A stretch of DNA of 64,000 nucleotides from Actinobacillus lignieresii (GTDB lineage: Bacteria; Pseudomonadota; Gammaproteobacteria; Enterobacterales; Pasteurellaceae), in NCBI RefSeq assembly GCF_900444945.1, contig NZ_UFRM01000001.1, forward strand, positions 1,827,501 to 1,891,500, in the 5' to 3' direction. Position 1 is the first letter of the stretch. Each line of letters begins with the position of its first letter. Below the pieces are notes generated by a model. The model worked only from the letters and a program-made list of their open reading frames with translations, did no database searches and was not told the origin of the DNA. This document shows, one piece after another, positions 49,011 through 59,156 of this stretch. Position numbers and translations under genes: made by a program.

Positions 49011-51080
49011 GTGGCGCAATGTTCTATCACTAAATCGTTAATTTTCTCACGCGGAATTTTAAAGATCCCTCATTTAAATGCTTTCTTACATGATAGTGAG
49101 TTAATCTCTTATTCTCGTTTGACCAAAACGATTCGAGCGGATAATGTCATCGGTTGGGGATTACGCCCCTCTGCGGACAAAGCTCGTGCTTATGCCGAAC
49201 AACATCATCTTCCTTATATTGCATTAGAAGACGGTTTTTTACGTTCGCTCGGGCTGGGTGTTATGGGCTATCCGCCTTTCTCCGTTGTGTATGATGATGT
49301 CGGTATTTATTACGACACGACACGTTCATCCCGCTTAGAGCAGCTGATTCTCAGTTCGCATTTTAGCGCAACCGATCTTCAACAGGCGGAGCAAGCCGTG
49401 CGGCTAATTGTTCGTCATCAGTTATCAAAATATAACCATAATCTTGATTATGTTTCCAATGAACCGAAAACAAGTGAAATCGTATTAGTCATAGATCAAA
49501 CCTTTGGTGATATGGCGGTAAAATACGGTCGGGCGAATGAATCCGATTTCCAACAAATGCTGGATGCGGCGATTGGTGAAAATCCCGATGCTCAAATTTG
49601 GGTAAAAACGCATCCGGATGTAATTAGCGGAAAGAAAAAAGGTTATTTAACCGATTTACATCGTTACGGTAACCGAATTCGTTTATTCGCGGAAGACGTT
49701 AATCCGATCTCTCTGTTGAATCGGGTTGATAAGGTCTATTGCGTTACTTCACAGATGGGATTTGAGGCGCTACTGTTAGGTAAACCGGTGATTACGTTTG
49801 GTATTCCTTGGTTTGCCGGCTGGGGAGTAACGGAAGACAGACATCCGGATATTGATGTGTTAAAGCGTTCGCAACGTCGTGAGAATCGTTCTTTTCTGCA
49901 ATTGTTTGCCGCAGCTTACCTACAATATAGCCGTTATATTAATCCGTATTCGGGAAAAGTCGGTACGATTTTTGATGTTATCGATTATCTGAGCAAAGCG
50001 AAAATATTGAATCAACGATTAAGCGGTCATCTTTATTGTGCCGGTATGTCGTTGTGGAAACGAGCTGTGATTAAGCCGTTTTTTAACTTGCCTTTATGCC
50101 GATTACATTTTGTCGGCTCATTAAAAACGTTGGAAAAAAGAACGCTTGAAAAAGATGCTAAATTATTAATTTGGAGCCAAGGAAAACCGGAAGTGTTAGC
50201 TTATTCTGAAAAGCATCATATTCCGCTTTTACGTATGGAAGACGGCTTTATTCGATCTGTCGGCCTGGGATCTAATTTAGTTGCACCGTTATCATTGGTG
50301 ATTGATGATTTAGGTATTTATTTTAATGCACAAACGCCTTCTCGTTTAGAAGAGATTTTATTGCATCAAGAATTTAGTGAGCAGGATTTAGTCCTAGCGA
50401 AAAAATTACAAACTCGCTTATTAGAAGCAAATATCGGCAAATATAATGTGGGAAGTGCCGGCTTCCAACTTAATGTCACGGATAAACGTACCATTTTAGT
50501 ACCCGGTCAGGTGGAAGATGACGCTTCTATTCGTTTCGGTTCTCCGGAAATTAAGAAAAATTTGGATTTGTTGCGTAAGGTTAGAGAATTAAATCCTAAT
50601 GCTTACATTATTTATAAACCGCATCCGGATGTAGTTAGCGGTAATCGACAAGGGCATATACCGACCGAACAAGCGGTCGAATTTGCCGATGAAATTGTCG
50701 AAAACGCCAATATCTTAGACTGCATCAACCAAGTTGATGAAGTACATACGATGACCTCATTAGCCGGTTTTGAAGCATTATTACGTGGGAAAATCGTGCA
50801 TTGTTACGGACTGCCTTTTTATTCAAATTGGGGATTAACCGAAGATTATCTTTCGCTTGAACGTCGTCACAGAAAGTTATGTTTGGAAGAACTTATTTCG
50901 GCGGTACTGGTATATTATCCTCAATATGCCGATCCGGAAAATGCGACGATGATTAATGCGGAACAAGCGATTGCAATTCTGCAACAACAAAAACTACAGC
51001 TATCACATAGCGGTATTAAACGTCCGTGGATCGCCAAACAGTTTGGTAAATTGAAACAGCTTTATCGCACATTGCAATAA
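49011..51080 (+). CDS. kpsC: Capsule polysaccharide lipid-anchor glycosyltransferase, KpsC type (LipA/PhyA/HcsA)
   Basis: A 689-residue cytoplasmic protein (E. coli KpsC 675) that adds beta-Kdo residues to phosphatidylglycerol to build the lipid terminus of group 2-type capsules. An internal duplication is visible: LEDGFLRSLGLG near residue 75 and MEDGFIRSVGLGS near 410; KTHPDVISGKKKG near 200 and KPHPDVVSGNRQGH near 540. It starts at GTG 49011 with AAGGTGA upstream. kpsS follows after 22 bases. No capsule export or synthesis genes are nearby, so the pair is separated from the main capsule locus. Confidence 0.9.
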   Translation: MAQCSITKSLIFSRGILKIPHLNAFLHDSELISYSRLTKTIRADNVIGWGLRPSADKARAYAEQHHLPYIALEDGFLRSLGLGVMGYPPFSVVYDDVGIYYDTTRSSRLEQLILSSHFSATDLQQAEQAVRLIVRHQLSKYNHNLDYVSNEPKTSEIVLVIDQTFGDMAVKYGRANESDFQQMLDAAIGENPDAQIWVKTHPDVISGKKKGYLTDLHRYGNRIRLFAEDVNPISLLNRVDKVYCVTSQMGFEALLLGKPVITFGIPWFAGWGVTEDRHPDIDVLKRSQRRENRSFLQLFAAAYLQYSRYINPYSGKVGTIFDVIDYLSKAKILNQRLSGHLYCAGMSLWKRAVIKPFFNLPLCRLHFVGSLKTLEKRTLEKDAKLLIWSQGKPEVLAYSEKHHIPLLRMEDGFIRSVGLGSNLVAPLSLVIDDLGIYFNAQTPSRLEEILLHQEFSEQDLVLAKKLQTRLLEANIGKYNVGSAGFQLNVTDKRTILVPGQVEDDASIRFGSPEIKKNLDLLRKVRELNPNAYIIYKPHPDVVSGNRQGHIPTEQAVEFADEIVENANILDCINQVDEVHTMTSLAGFEALLRGKIVHCYGLPFYSNWGLTEDYLSLERRHRKLCLEELISAVLVYYPQYADPENATMINAEQAIAILQQQKLQLSHSGIKRPWIAKQFGKLKQLYRTLQ

Positions 51081-51102
51081 GAATTTTTAAAGAGTATTAC
51101 CT

Positions 51103-52323
51103 ATGATTAGTCATTATTTGGATGATTTGATTGAAAATGCGGATCGAATCCTGTTATTACAAGGTCCGATAGGCTCTTTTTTTACCGATCTGTCGGAATG
51201 GCTACGTACTCAAAATAAAACGGTATTTAAAATCAATTTAAATGCCGGTGATGAATATTTTTACCCGAATAGCGTTTTAAATACGTTTGCTTATCGCGAT
51301 AGCCTAGAAAACTTTCATCATTATCTAGTGAGTTTTTGTCAAACTCATCATATTGATCAGGTGATTTGTTTCGGCGATAACCGTAAGTACCACAAAATTG
51401 CAAAAAAAGTATGTCAATCTTTATCCGTTGGTTTCTGGGCGTTTGAAGAGGGATATTTCCGTCCTAATTACGTTACTTTTGAAAAAAGCGGAGTAAACGC
51501 CTATTCGCCGATTCCATGTGATGCAACGTTTTTCTCTCAATTTGAGAACTTACCCGAGCCGGCAAAACCGCAGCATGTCGCAAAAGGCTTTTGTCCGATG
51601 GCGAAATTGGCGATTCAATATTACGTTTCCGCTTATTATCGTCGTCACCATTATCCTAAATATCGCCATCATCGTTTATTAAATGTCTTATATTATGTGA
51701 AATTATGGTCGATATCCGGAGTGAAACGTTTACACTATTATCTATATGATTGGAATTTTGCAAAACGAATAGAAAAAGGGGAATTCGGCGATTTCTTTAT
51801 TTTGCCTTTACAGGTTTATGACGATAGCCAAATTCTGGTTCACAGCGATTATTCGAGCGTAGAGGCGATTTTACGCGAAGTGTTATTATCTTTTGCGACG
51901 AAAGCACCTAAGCACCTACGTTTGATCGTAAAACATCACCCGATGGACCGCGGCTTTATTGATTACGGTAAAGTGATTGACGAATATCTGGAGCAATATC
52001 CCGATCTGAAAAAACGAATTTACTATATTCACGATGTACCGATGCCGGTTTTCTTACGTCACGGTAAAGGAATGGTCACGCTAAACAGTACCAGCGGTAT
52101 TTCGGCATTACTACACAATATGCCGGTGAAAACCTTAGGTCGTGCCAATTATGATTTTGCCGGGCTGACCTATCAAGGCAGCTTAGATGACTTTTGGGTA
52201 AATCCGGAAAAACCGGATGACGGATTATTTAATGCTTACCGAAAATTCCATCTGCATAAAACGCATATTAACGGTAGCTTCTATAACAAGGTGATTTTGC
52301 GTTATCCGTATAATCGAAGCTAA
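51103..52323 (+). CDS. kpsS: Capsule polysaccharide lipid-anchor glycosyltransferase, KpsS type (LipB/PhyB/HcsB)
   Basis: A 406-residue protein (E. coli KpsS 389) that adds the first beta-Kdo residue to the phospholipid acceptor of capsule polymers. The family motif FEEGYFRPNYVTFE near residue 115 and LIVKHHPMDRGFIDYG near 280 are preserved, with the C-terminal LNSTSGISALLHNMPVK segment typical of Capsule_synth proteins. It is the second gene of a two-gene unit and ends at a bidirectional terminator. Confidence 0.9.
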   Translation: MISHYLDDLIENADRILLLQGPIGSFFTDLSEWLRTQNKTVFKINLNAGDEYFYPNSVLNTFAYRDSLENFHHYLVSFCQTHHIDQVICFGDNRKYHKIAKKVCQSLSVGFWAFEEGYFRPNYVTFEKSGVNAYSPIPCDATFFSQFENLPEPAKPQHVAKGFCPMAKLAIQYYVSAYYRRHHYPKYRHHRLLNVLYYVKLWSISGVKRLHYYLYDWNFAKRIEKGEFGDFFILPLQVYDDSQILVHSDYSSVEAILREVLLSFATKAPKHLRLIVKHHPMDRGFIDYGKVIDEYLEQYPDLKKRIYYIHDVPMPVFLRHGKGMVTLNSTSGISALLHNMPVKTLGRANYDFAGLTYQGSLDDFWVNPEKPDDGLFNAYRKFHLHKTHINGSFYNKVILRYPYNRS

Positions 52324-52334
52324 TCTTAAACAAC

Positions 52335-52377
52335 AAGCGGTTATTTTTTGTAAAATCTTCACAAAAAATAACCGCTT
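52335..52377. terminator. Bidirectional terminator (inverted uptake-signal core)
   Basis: AAGCGGTTATTTTTTGT (52335-52351) pairs perfectly over 17 bases with ACAAAAAATAACCGCTT (52361-52377). It separates the convergent kpsS and outer-membrane protein genes. Confidence 0.85.
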
Positions 52378-52391
52378 TTCTAATCTATTCT

Positions 52392-53354
52392 CTAAAAGAT
52401 CACTTCTAAACGCATAAAGGTATTGATGAAGTGGTTACGATCTTTGTCTTTATCGTTATAGAAGCTGATTTCCGGTTGAATAAACACCCAATTACGGAAA
52501 ATCGGTTGGCGATAGCTGATAAATGGACCGTAGGAATTAAATTTCGAGTAACCTTTATCAAAGCGTCCGCCCATAAATACGCCGTAGCTTAAACGTTTGA
52601 GCGGCGTGAAATTATGTTGTCGATATAAACTGTTGCCCCAGCCGGTTTCTTCATCCACGTCATGCGTATATTGTAGGAAAGTATGATTCATAATGAAGGT
52701 GTTTTCACTGTCAATATAGCGATTTTCCAAATTAGTACGTAAGTAGTGCTTACTATTGGTACCGTAACGGTAAATTTGTTCTAAGCGCGTACCGAAATTG
52801 TCGGTAATATCCCATGTTTTACTTAAGCGCAATCGTCCGAAAATATCGCCGCCGGAACGAATCCCGCCGTCCAAATCGCTTTCGATGCCTAAACGTTTAA
52901 TTTCGTTTGACCAACGTAAACCGATAGAGGCATTATCGTTCCGTGCCTGACGGCTGTCGTAATTACGATCACGAGGCAGATTACGGTAATTTTGCCCTAC
53001 ATGGTTTTTATCGCGCGCTTGGTTTTCCAAATCTTCATCACCGAATACCACACTCACGTGTTTTTTCAGTACCGGTAATCTGATTTTACCTCGCACACGC
53101 GGTTTATAGGAAAAACGGTCGTGTTTATTCCATTGATTGTCTAACATTACTCGCAAACTTGCCGATGCCGGTTTGTTCGGATCGGTTTCGCCCAGCCAAT
53201 CGTTAATACCGTTTGACCAGTCGTGCAATTTGGAACGGATCGAACTGCGTTGTTGATCCGCCCAAGTGTTTTCGGTTTCGGTTGTTTCATTTGCGAAAGC
53301 AGGAGCGGAAAGTACGGCGGATAATACGATGCAGGTAAGTTTGAGCTGTTTCAT
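52392..53354 (-). CDS. Putative outer-membrane beta-barrel protein
   Basis: A 320-residue protein from the ATG at 53354, with Sec signal MKQLKLTCIVLSAVLSAPA and probable cleavage after AFA. After an alpha-helical start (QQRSSIRSKLHDWSNGIND) come many alternating aromatic/polar strands rich in Arg, Tyr and Asn, such as SASLRVMLDNQWNKHDRFSY. The last residue is phenylalanine after a strand-like LEVIF, a hallmark of BAM-assembled barrels. I do not recognise a named family. It lies beside the capsule anchor genes but is convergent with them. Upstream in-frame ATGs would lose the clean signal peptide. Confidence 0.72.
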   Translation of the reverse strand: MKQLKLTCIVLSAVLSAPAFANETTETENTWADQQRSSIRSKLHDWSNGINDWLGETDPNKPASASLRVMLDNQWNKHDRFSYKPRVRGKIRLPVLKKHVSVVFGDEDLENQARDKNHVGQNYRNLPRDRNYDSRQARNDNASIGLRWSNEIKRLGIESDLDGGIRSGGDIFGRLRLSKTWDITDNFGTRLEQIYRYGTNSKHYLRTNLENRYIDSENTFIMNHTFLQYTHDVDEETGWGNSLYRQHNFTPLKRLSYGVFMGGRFDKGYSKFNSYGPFISYRQPIFRNWVFIQPEISFYNDKDKDRNHFINTFMRLEVIF

Positions 53355-53449
53355 AGGCGTGATCTTCATTAAGAAATTTGAAGCTATCATAATCCAAATT
53401 AGCCTGTGATTCAAAAGCAATGCGTGATATTTCGGCGGTAATCATAAGA

Positions 53450-53490
53450 AAGCGGTCGATTTGCAAGAATTTTTTACAAATCGACCGCTT
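53450..53490. terminator. Inverted uptake-signal core after ulaD
   Basis: AAGCGGTCGATTTG (53450-53463) pairs with CAAATCGACCGCTT (53477-53490). It lies between the ulaD stop and the promoter region of the outer-membrane protein gene and probably ends the ula minus-strand message. Confidence 0.7.
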
Positions 53491-53514
53491 GTTATTTTTC
53501 AAAAGAGAAAGAAA

Positions 53515-54195
53515 TTAAGCCCAGTATTTATCCACTTCGGCACGAATCGCTTCGGCGGTTTGTTTACCTTTTTCGCCGACTAAAGCACGACCTGCGATAA
53601 AGGCTTTGGCATTTTTGATTTCTTTAAATAAGTGAATATCTTCCGGTACGATACCGCCGGTGATAGAGAGTTCTAAGCCGAGTGCGGAAAGTTGTTTCAT
53701 TAATTCGACATCTTCCGGCGTCCAACCTTTACCTGCCAATTCCGCATCGCGAGAACGGTGATAAATCGCTTGTTTTACGCCTAATTCAACCCATTCTTTC
53801 GCATCTTTTTCTACCGTCCAGTTACCGTAGATTTCGATTTGGATTTCTTTCTTCACTTTGAGTTTCGGATGCGCCGCATTGAAATCGTCCGCCACTTTCT
53901 TACATGCCGCTTTGGTTGCCGGATGTGCCGCTGCTGAAACGGTCAGCCAGTCTGCGCCCGCTTCGAATGCCATTTTCGCTAAAATCGCACCGCCGTCGGT
54001 GGTTTTTAAGTCGCATACGATAATATGATTCGGATGTAACGCACGTAAGGTGGAAACCGCTTTCATTCCTTCCGCACAAGCAAGGATCGTACCGCACTCA
54101 ATAATTTCTACTACGCTTTCCGCTTGTTTCGCATCCGCAACCGCTTTTTCTAAACTTAATGAATCTAATGCAATTTGAAGTAATGGTTTTGACAT
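53515..54195 (-). CDS. ulaD: 3-keto-L-gulonate-6-phosphate decarboxylase
   Basis: Decarboxylates 3-keto-L-gulonate 6-phosphate to L-xylulose 5-phosphate in ascorbate catabolism. The 226-residue protein belongs to the orotidine-phosphate decarboxylase suprafamily. Key regions are LQIALDSLSLEKA (N-terminal aspartate), IVCDLKTTDGG with the Asp-Lys-Asp catalytic set, and the phosphate loop SITGGIVPEDIHLF and FIAGRALVG. It follows ulaC after 112 bases that hold a CTCTCCC/GGGAGAG hairpin. Confidence 0.93.
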   Translation of the reverse strand: MSKPLLQIALDSLSLEKAVADAKQAESVVEIIECGTILACAEGMKAVSTLRALHPNHIIVCDLKTTDGGAILAKMAFEAGADWLTVSAAAHPATKAACKKVADDFNAAHPKLKVKKEIQIEIYGNWTVEKDAKEWVELGVKQAIYHRSRDAELAGKGWTPEDVELMKQLSALGLELSITGGIVPEDIHLFKEIKNAKAFIAGRALVGEKGKQTAEAIRAEVDKYWA

Positions 54196-54237
54196 ATTTT
54201 GTTCCTTTTACGAATTGTTAAATGGTACTTTATTCCT

Positions 54238-54257
54238 CTCTCCCGCTAATGGGAGAG
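54238..54257. repeat. Intercistronic CTCTCCC hairpin ulaC-ulaD
   Basis: CTCTCCC (54238-54244) pairs with GGGAGAG (54251-54257). The stem resembles the fucI-fucK hairpin at 39489-39511. It may tune expression of ulaD. Confidence 0.5.
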
Positions 54258-54307
54258 CGACCGCTTGTTGAAGCGTTTAGCGAAACAAGCAGAGAGAGGG
54301 AGAATTT

Positions 54308-54775
54308 CTAGCCGGCTAACGCTTGATCAATCACCGCATAAACGTCTTCTTTAGTTTGGCAACGTAAGATTTTGGCTAAATCTACGCCGGTATCACTGTC
54401 CGGATCATCCAATACCTGAGTAATTTCCATTAAACCTTCCATATGCTTATCCGAATCGCTGCCCGCAAGAGTAACCAGTACCGAAACCGGTTCGTCTTCG
54501 CCGTCAAAGGTAATCGGCTCCGCTAAAGTAACTAACGCAAACGATGTTTTAATTACCCCTTCTTCTGGACGAGAGTGAGGCATTGCAAGACCTGGGGCAA
54601 GAATAATATAAGGTCCTATTTTCTCAATATTTTCAATAATGCTGGTGTAATAACGAGGCTCTATCGCACCTGATTTTTCTAATAAATCCGTACCGAGTTT
54701 GATCGCCGCTTTCCAGTCCGCCGCACGTTGATTTAAAAGGATTGAATTATTTTCGATAAGCGATTCTTTTAACAT
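54308..54775 (-). CDS. ulaC: PTS L-ascorbate subunit IIA
   Basis: Cytoplasmic phosphocarrier IIA of the ascorbate PTS, 155 residues (E. coli 154). The active histidine is His67 in GLAMPHSRPEEGV, as in the mannitol/fructose-type IIA family. It passes phosphate from HPr to the IIB domain fused to UlaA. A 76-base gap lies after ulaA. Confidence 0.93.
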   Translation of the reverse strand: MLKESLIENNSILLNQRAADWKAAIKLGTDLLEKSGAIEPRYYTSIIENIEKIGPYIILAPGLAMPHSRPEEGVIKTSFALVTLAEPITFDGEDEPVSVLVTLAGSDSDKHMEGLMEITQVLDDPDSDTGVDLAKILRCQTKEDVYAVIDQALAG

Positions 54776-54851
54776 AGCTTTGCTTCCTTTAAGTTGGATA
54801 AGTTTAATTTAATCGGAAATAAACCGCCCCTATTAAGAGGCGGAGATAAGA

Positions 54852-56657
54852 TTATTGATATTTTTTAATCAGAGCTAATAACTCTTCACCGAAGGTATTC
54901 GGATTTAACATATTTTGTACGCCTAACACCGAGATATGTTCATTTGCCACAATCTCATTTTGTAAGTGTTTAGAACATACGATGATATCCACCGAACCGA
55001 CTTTACCTTTATGATCGGTAACCGCACAAGAGTCCATAATATTCGGTACGCCGCGTTTATCAAGGTATTGTTTAATTTTCATTTTCATCATCATGGATGA
55101 ACCCTGACCGGAACCGCATACCGCTAAAATACGTACCGCTTTGGTTTCGCTTTGCGTATTGTCTGTTTCCGCTTGTTCCGGCACTTCTTCTTCAATCGGT
55201 TCGCCGAAACCGTATAATTGGTCTACGGTTTTGCCTTCCGCTTTCGCTCTCGCTTCATCGGCACGTAATTGTTTACCGGCAAACGCCATATAAACAAGGG
55301 CTAAGGCGATACATACGAAGGTTGCGCCCGCTGGGCTAAAGAACATACCTTGGATAATCGGTGGGAATAATAACGCCCAGTCCGCCATACCCATCCAACC
55401 GTTAAAGCCTGCGCCGCCTTCCGTACTGGTAATTAAGCTTACCACCCAGGCTGAACCGAGTACCTCGATGATACCCATCACGAAACAGATTTTCATCACC
55501 GCTTTCCAGCCGCCGAAATGGTTTGCGAATACGCCGATTGTCGCATTAGAGAAGAACATCGGGATAAAGCCCGGGATAATTAACACCGCAGCCGAAGCGT
55601 CGCCGCCGAATTGTTGATAAGCGATTAATAATCCGACCGCAACGAATTGACCGATAGCACCCCACATAAAACCGAATACTACCGCATTTGGCGAGAATGC
55701 GTAAGTCGCCGCACAGTCAATCGCTAACACCGCATTCGGAATTAAGCGTTCGGAAATCCCTTTGAACGATTCGGATAATTCGGCAACGAACATACGTACG
55801 CCTAATACGATAACTTGGATAGCCACCGCAAATTTTAAGCCGGTTTCAAAGATGTAAATCGTCCAGTGGGTTTTACCCGCCATTTGTTGCAAGTTGTCCA
55901 AACCGAATGACATTAAGATGATACCGAAGAACACGGTCATCACGATAGCGGTTGCAGAGATACTGTCGTGGAAAATGTGTAACCATTTCGGTAAGTCGAG
56001 TTTGTCCACGCTCTCTTCTTTTTTACCTAATTTCGGTGCGACTTTTGCCGCTAACCAAGAAGCGAATTGTTGTTGGTGACCGATAGAGAAACCCGCACCG
56101 CCGGTAATTTGTTGGGTGGCTTGGTACATCATATTAGAGAAGATGCCCCAATATAACGCCATGATAATAGCGGTATAAACCACCACTTCCCAAGGTTTTG
56201 AACCGAGTAACCAGAATACCACCGCAATTAAGCCCGCTTGTTGGAACATTATATGACCGGTAAGCATAATGGTACGAATACCGGTAAAGTGTCTGAACAG
56301 CACTAATAAGATGTTAAGGAATAACGCCAAAATTACCGCATATCCGACGTACGCATAAGCGTCGCCCATGGTACTGATTGTCGCTTGCCAGCTTGTGTAA
56401 GGGTCAATCACCGCACCTTTAAGATTATGGTATTTGGATAAACCTTCGATAACCGGTTTAAAGTTTTGTACAAGCGTACCCGAACCGACTTGTACTAACA
56501 TAAAGCCGACAATCGTTTTAATCGTACCTTTTAGAATGGTAGTTGAATCTTTTTTGAGGAATATATAACCGATACAAGCGACCAGACCGAGTAGGAGCGG
56601 TGCTTTCGATAGTATTTGGTCATTAATTGCCATAAAGATACTCATTAATGTATCCAT
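54852..56657 (-). CDS. ulaA: PTS L-ascorbate fused subunits IIC-IIB
   Basis: A 601-residue fusion of the membrane transporter (IIC, UlaA, about 1-460, with 11 or so helices) and the cytoplasmic phosphorylation domain (IIB, UlaB, about 505-601). In E. coli these are separate proteins of 465 and 101 residues. IIC begins [23 protein letters not shown] carries the active cysteine in [16 protein letters not shown] charged linker [18 protein letters not shown] joins the domains. It imports L-ascorbate as L-ascorbate 6-phosphate, the substrate of UlaG, and is transcribed divergently from ulaG. Confidence 0.94.
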   Translation of the reverse strand: MDTLMSIFMAINDQILSKAPLLLGLVACIGYIFLKKDSTTILKGTIKTIVGFMLVQVGSGTLVQNFKPVIEGLSKYHNLKGAVIDPYTSWQATISTMGDAYAYVGYAVILALFLNILLVLFRHFTGIRTIMLTGHIMFQQAGLIAVVFWLLGSKPWEVVVYTAIIMALYWGIFSNMMYQATQQITGGAGFSIGHQQQFASWLAAKVAPKLGKKEESVDKLDLPKWLHIFHDSISATAIVMTVFFGIILMSFGLDNLQQMAGKTHWTIYIFETGLKFAVAIQVIVLGVRMFVAELSESFKGISERLIPNAVLAIDCAATYAFSPNAVVFGFMWGAIGQFVAVGLLIAYQQFGGDASAAVLIIPGFIPMFFSNATIGVFANHFGGWKAVMKICFVMGIIEVLGSAWVVSLITSTEGGAGFNGWMGMADWALLFPPIIQGMFFSPAGATFVCIALALVYMAFAGKQLRADEARAKAEGKTVDQLYGFGEPIEEEVPEQAETDNTQSETKAVRILAVCGSGQGSSMMMKMKIKQYLDKRGVPNIMDSCAVTDHKGKVGSVDIIVCSKHLQNEIVANEHISVLGVQNMLNPNTFGEELLALIKKYQ

Positions 56658-57131
56658 AGTGAGCCTCTCCGTTTTATGTTGAGTAAGAATGATGAGATTT
56701 GGAAGATCTCAGTGTTTTTAGATTGGTTAAGTTAAATATAAGATGGCGTAGAGCATCAGTACCTACCGAACAAATGATAAACAGTTATAACGGAATCAAA
56801 AAGATTATTTTTGATTATTTGTGAGCAAGATCACATTTTATTTTTCATTTATATGATTTTTGTGTTCATATGTTAAGAAAATGTATTGTCTTTCTCTGTA
56901 GCTGAGGAAATTATGCTTATATTTCATATGGATATAATTATCTATTTGTTTTATAAAGAAAATATTTTCTTAATAAAAAATGGAAATGACCTAAAACGGA
57001 AGAATTCGTCAGAAAAAATTAGAAGTAGATCACATTTTTCACAAAAATCATTTTACCAATACTGAATGATTACTTATGATTACTCTTGATTAAAATATTC
57101 ATCTCTTCCTTCCAAAAATTAGGAGTTTACT
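56658..57131. promoter_or_regulatory. Divergent ulaA/ulaG control region
   Basis: This 474-base AT-rich region has no gene. It holds a perfect CRP site TGTGA-gcaaga-TCACA (56820-56835) nearer ulaA and a weaker CRP-like sequence at 57019-57034 nearer ulaG. TTCATATG occurs at 56874 and again near 56924 and could be half-sites for UlaR, but no firm operator is seen. Confidence 0.65.
56820..56835. promoter_or_regulatory. CRP site in the ula control region
   Basis: Both half-sites TGTGA and TCACA are perfect with a 6-base spacer (gcaaga). It lies 163 bases before ulaA and about 300 before ulaG, consistent with catabolite activation as in E. coli ula. Confidence 0.75.
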
Positions 57132-58223
57132 ATGGCTAAAGTTAATGAAATCACACGTGAAAGTTGGATTCTTTCTACCTTCCCTGAATGGGGCACTTGG
57201 CTAAACGAAGAAATTGAGCAAGAAGTCGTGCCGGAAGGTAACTTCGCAATGTGGTGGCTAGGTTGCGTGGGTGTGTGGATTAAAACGCCTGCCGGTGCAA
57301 ATATTTGTATGGATTTATGGTGTAGCCGTGGTAAATCCACTAAAAAAGTAAAAGATATGGTACGCGGTCACCAAATGGCGAATATGGCAGGCGTACGCAA
57401 ATTACAACCGAACTTACGCGCGCAACCGATGGTATTGGATCCGTTTGCGATTAATGAAGTCGATTTTATTCTCGCTTCCCATTATCATAGCGACCATATT
57501 GATGTGAATGTGGCGGCGGCGATTGTAAACAACCCTAATTTAAATCATGTGAAATTCGTCGGTCCGTGGCACTGCGGCGAATTATGGAAAAAATGGGGCG
57601 TGCCGGAAGATCGTATCATTGTAGTAAAACCGGGCGATGTAGTAAAAATTAAAGACGTAGAAATTCATGCGTTAGATTCGTTCGACCGTACGTGCTTAGT
57701 TACCTTACCGGTGGAAGGTGCGGAAGAACAAAGCGGCGAATTAAAAGGTTTATGTCCGTCTGACGAAGAAATGGGTCGTAAAGCGGTAAACTACGTGTTT
57801 AAAACACCGGGCGGTAATATTTATCACGGTGCGGACTCTCACTACTCCATCCAATTTGCGAAACACGGTAAAGAATTCGATATTGATGTGGCGTTAAATA
57901 ACTACGGCGAAAACCCGGTCGGTATCGCGGACAAAATGACCTCTATCGATTTACTCCGTATGGCGGAATGTTTACGTACCAATGTGATTATTCCGGTACA
58001 CCACGATATTTGGACGAACTTTATGGCAAGTACGCAAGAAATTATTGATCTATGGCGTATGCGTAAAGATCGCTTACAATATAAATTCCATCCGTTTATT
58101 TGGGAAGTCGGTGGCAAATACGTTTATCCGCGCGATAAAGACTTAATTGAATATCACCACCCGCGCGGCTTTGACGATTGCTTCGAGCAAGAGCCGAATA
58201 TTCAATTTAAATCAATGCTTTAA
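57132..58223 (+). CDS. ulaG: L-ascorbate-6-phosphate lactonase
   Basis: Metal-dependent hydrolase opening L-ascorbate 6-phosphate to 3-keto-L-gulonate 6-phosphate. The 363-residue length is near E. coli UlaG (354). It is a metallo-beta-lactamase-fold enzyme with the motif [11 protein letters not shown] near residue 117, and further ligands in HGADSHYS and [10 protein letters not shown]. It is the first gene of ulaG-R-E-F and divergent from ulaA. AGGAG precedes the ATG. Confidence 0.95.
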   Translation: MAKVNEITRESWILSTFPEWGTWLNEEIEQEVVPEGNFAMWWLGCVGVWIKTPAGANICMDLWCSRGKSTKKVKDMVRGHQMANMAGVRKLQPNLRAQPMVLDPFAINEVDFILASHYHSDHIDVNVAAAIVNNPNLNHVKFVGPWHCGELWKKWGVPEDRIIVVKPGDVVKIKDVEIHALDSFDRTCLVTLPVEGAEEQSGELKGLCPSDEEMGRKAVNYVFKTPGGNIYHGADSHYSIQFAKHGKEFDIDVALNNYGENPVGIADKMTSIDLLRMAECLRTNVIIPVHHDIWTNFMASTQEIIDLWRMRKDRLQYKFHPFIWEVGGKYVYPRDKDLIEYHHPRGFDDCFEQEPNIQFKSML

Positions 58224-58324
58224 TTGAATACGAGCCACTCTTAAGAATATTTTAAGAGTGGCTTATTTTTCAGTTCATTGTTCATGGTTTAAAATGGATG
58301 ACTTATATAAGCAAGGACATGGTA

Positions 58325-59071
58325 ATGAACGAAAGTTTTAGACATAAAAAGCTATTAGCTGCGTTGGAAGCGAAGCAAATGCTCTCAACGTTAGAAATTA
58401 TGCATTTACTTAACGTGTCACCGGCAACGGCAAGACGCGATATTAATAAGTTAAGCGAACAGAAAAAATTACGCAAAGTGCGTAACGGTGCGGAAGCGAT
58501 TCACGTACAAAAATCGCTCGAGCAAGACAAGCCGATTAATAATTTCGAGGAAAAACGCCGTATTGCCGAAGCGGCGAGCAAACTATGTCGAGAAGGGGAT
58601 AGCGTTATCCTGACTTGCGGTTCGACCATGCAATTATTAGGGCAATCGCTATGCGGTCAAAAATTGCAAATTATTACCAATTTTCTACCGCTTGCCAATT
58701 ATCTGATTGATCAACAACACGACGACGTAGTGATTATGGGCGGACAATATAATAAAAACAAAAAAGTTACGCTTTCGCTCAACCAACAGAATGAATTTAT
58801 GTATGCGGCAAACATTATGTTTACCAGCGGTAAAGGTTTTACTCGAGAAGGTTTATTTAAAACCGATATGATCATTGCCAATTCCGAAGCGCAGATGTCA
58901 TCTAAGGCGAGCAAATACGTTGTCTTACTGGACAGCACCAAACTCGGAAAGGAAATCGGTATGTTATTTAGAGATATCAACAATGTTGATCTTTTGATTA
59001 CCGGTAAAGAGGCCGATCCGAAAATAGTGCAATCCATTCGAGATAAAGGTGTGGAAATCATTCTTGCCTAG
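58325..59071 (+). CDS. ulaR: DeoR-family ascorbate operon repressor UlaR
   Basis: Regulator of ula genes that in E. coli is released by L-ascorbate 6-phosphate. The start at 58325 (MNESFRHKKLLAALEAKQML) has AAGGA seven bases upstream and gives 248 residues (E. coli 251); in-frame ATGs at 58298 and 58319 are worse placed. The helix-turn-helix is STLEIMHLLNVSPATARRDI and the sensor loop ILTCGSTMQLLG. It sits between ulaG and ulaE, so it may be cotranscribed with enzymes it controls. Confidence 0.9.
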   Translation: MNESFRHKKLLAALEAKQMLSTLEIMHLLNVSPATARRDINKLSEQKKLRKVRNGAEAIHVQKSLEQDKPINNFEEKRRIAEAASKLCREGDSVILTCGSTMQLLGQSLCGQKLQIITNFLPLANYLIDQQHDDVVIMGGQYNKNKKVTLSLNQQNEFMYAANIMFTSGKGFTREGLFKTDMIIANSEAQMSSKASKYVVLLDSTKLGKEIGMLFRDINNVDLLITGKEADPKIVQSIRDKGVEIILA

Positions 59072-59156
59072 CTTAGCGATATATCGGAATATATAAACAA
59101 GCGGTTAAAAAAGCGTTGTTTTTTACTAAAAGTATTATTCAAACGAGGGAATGAAT

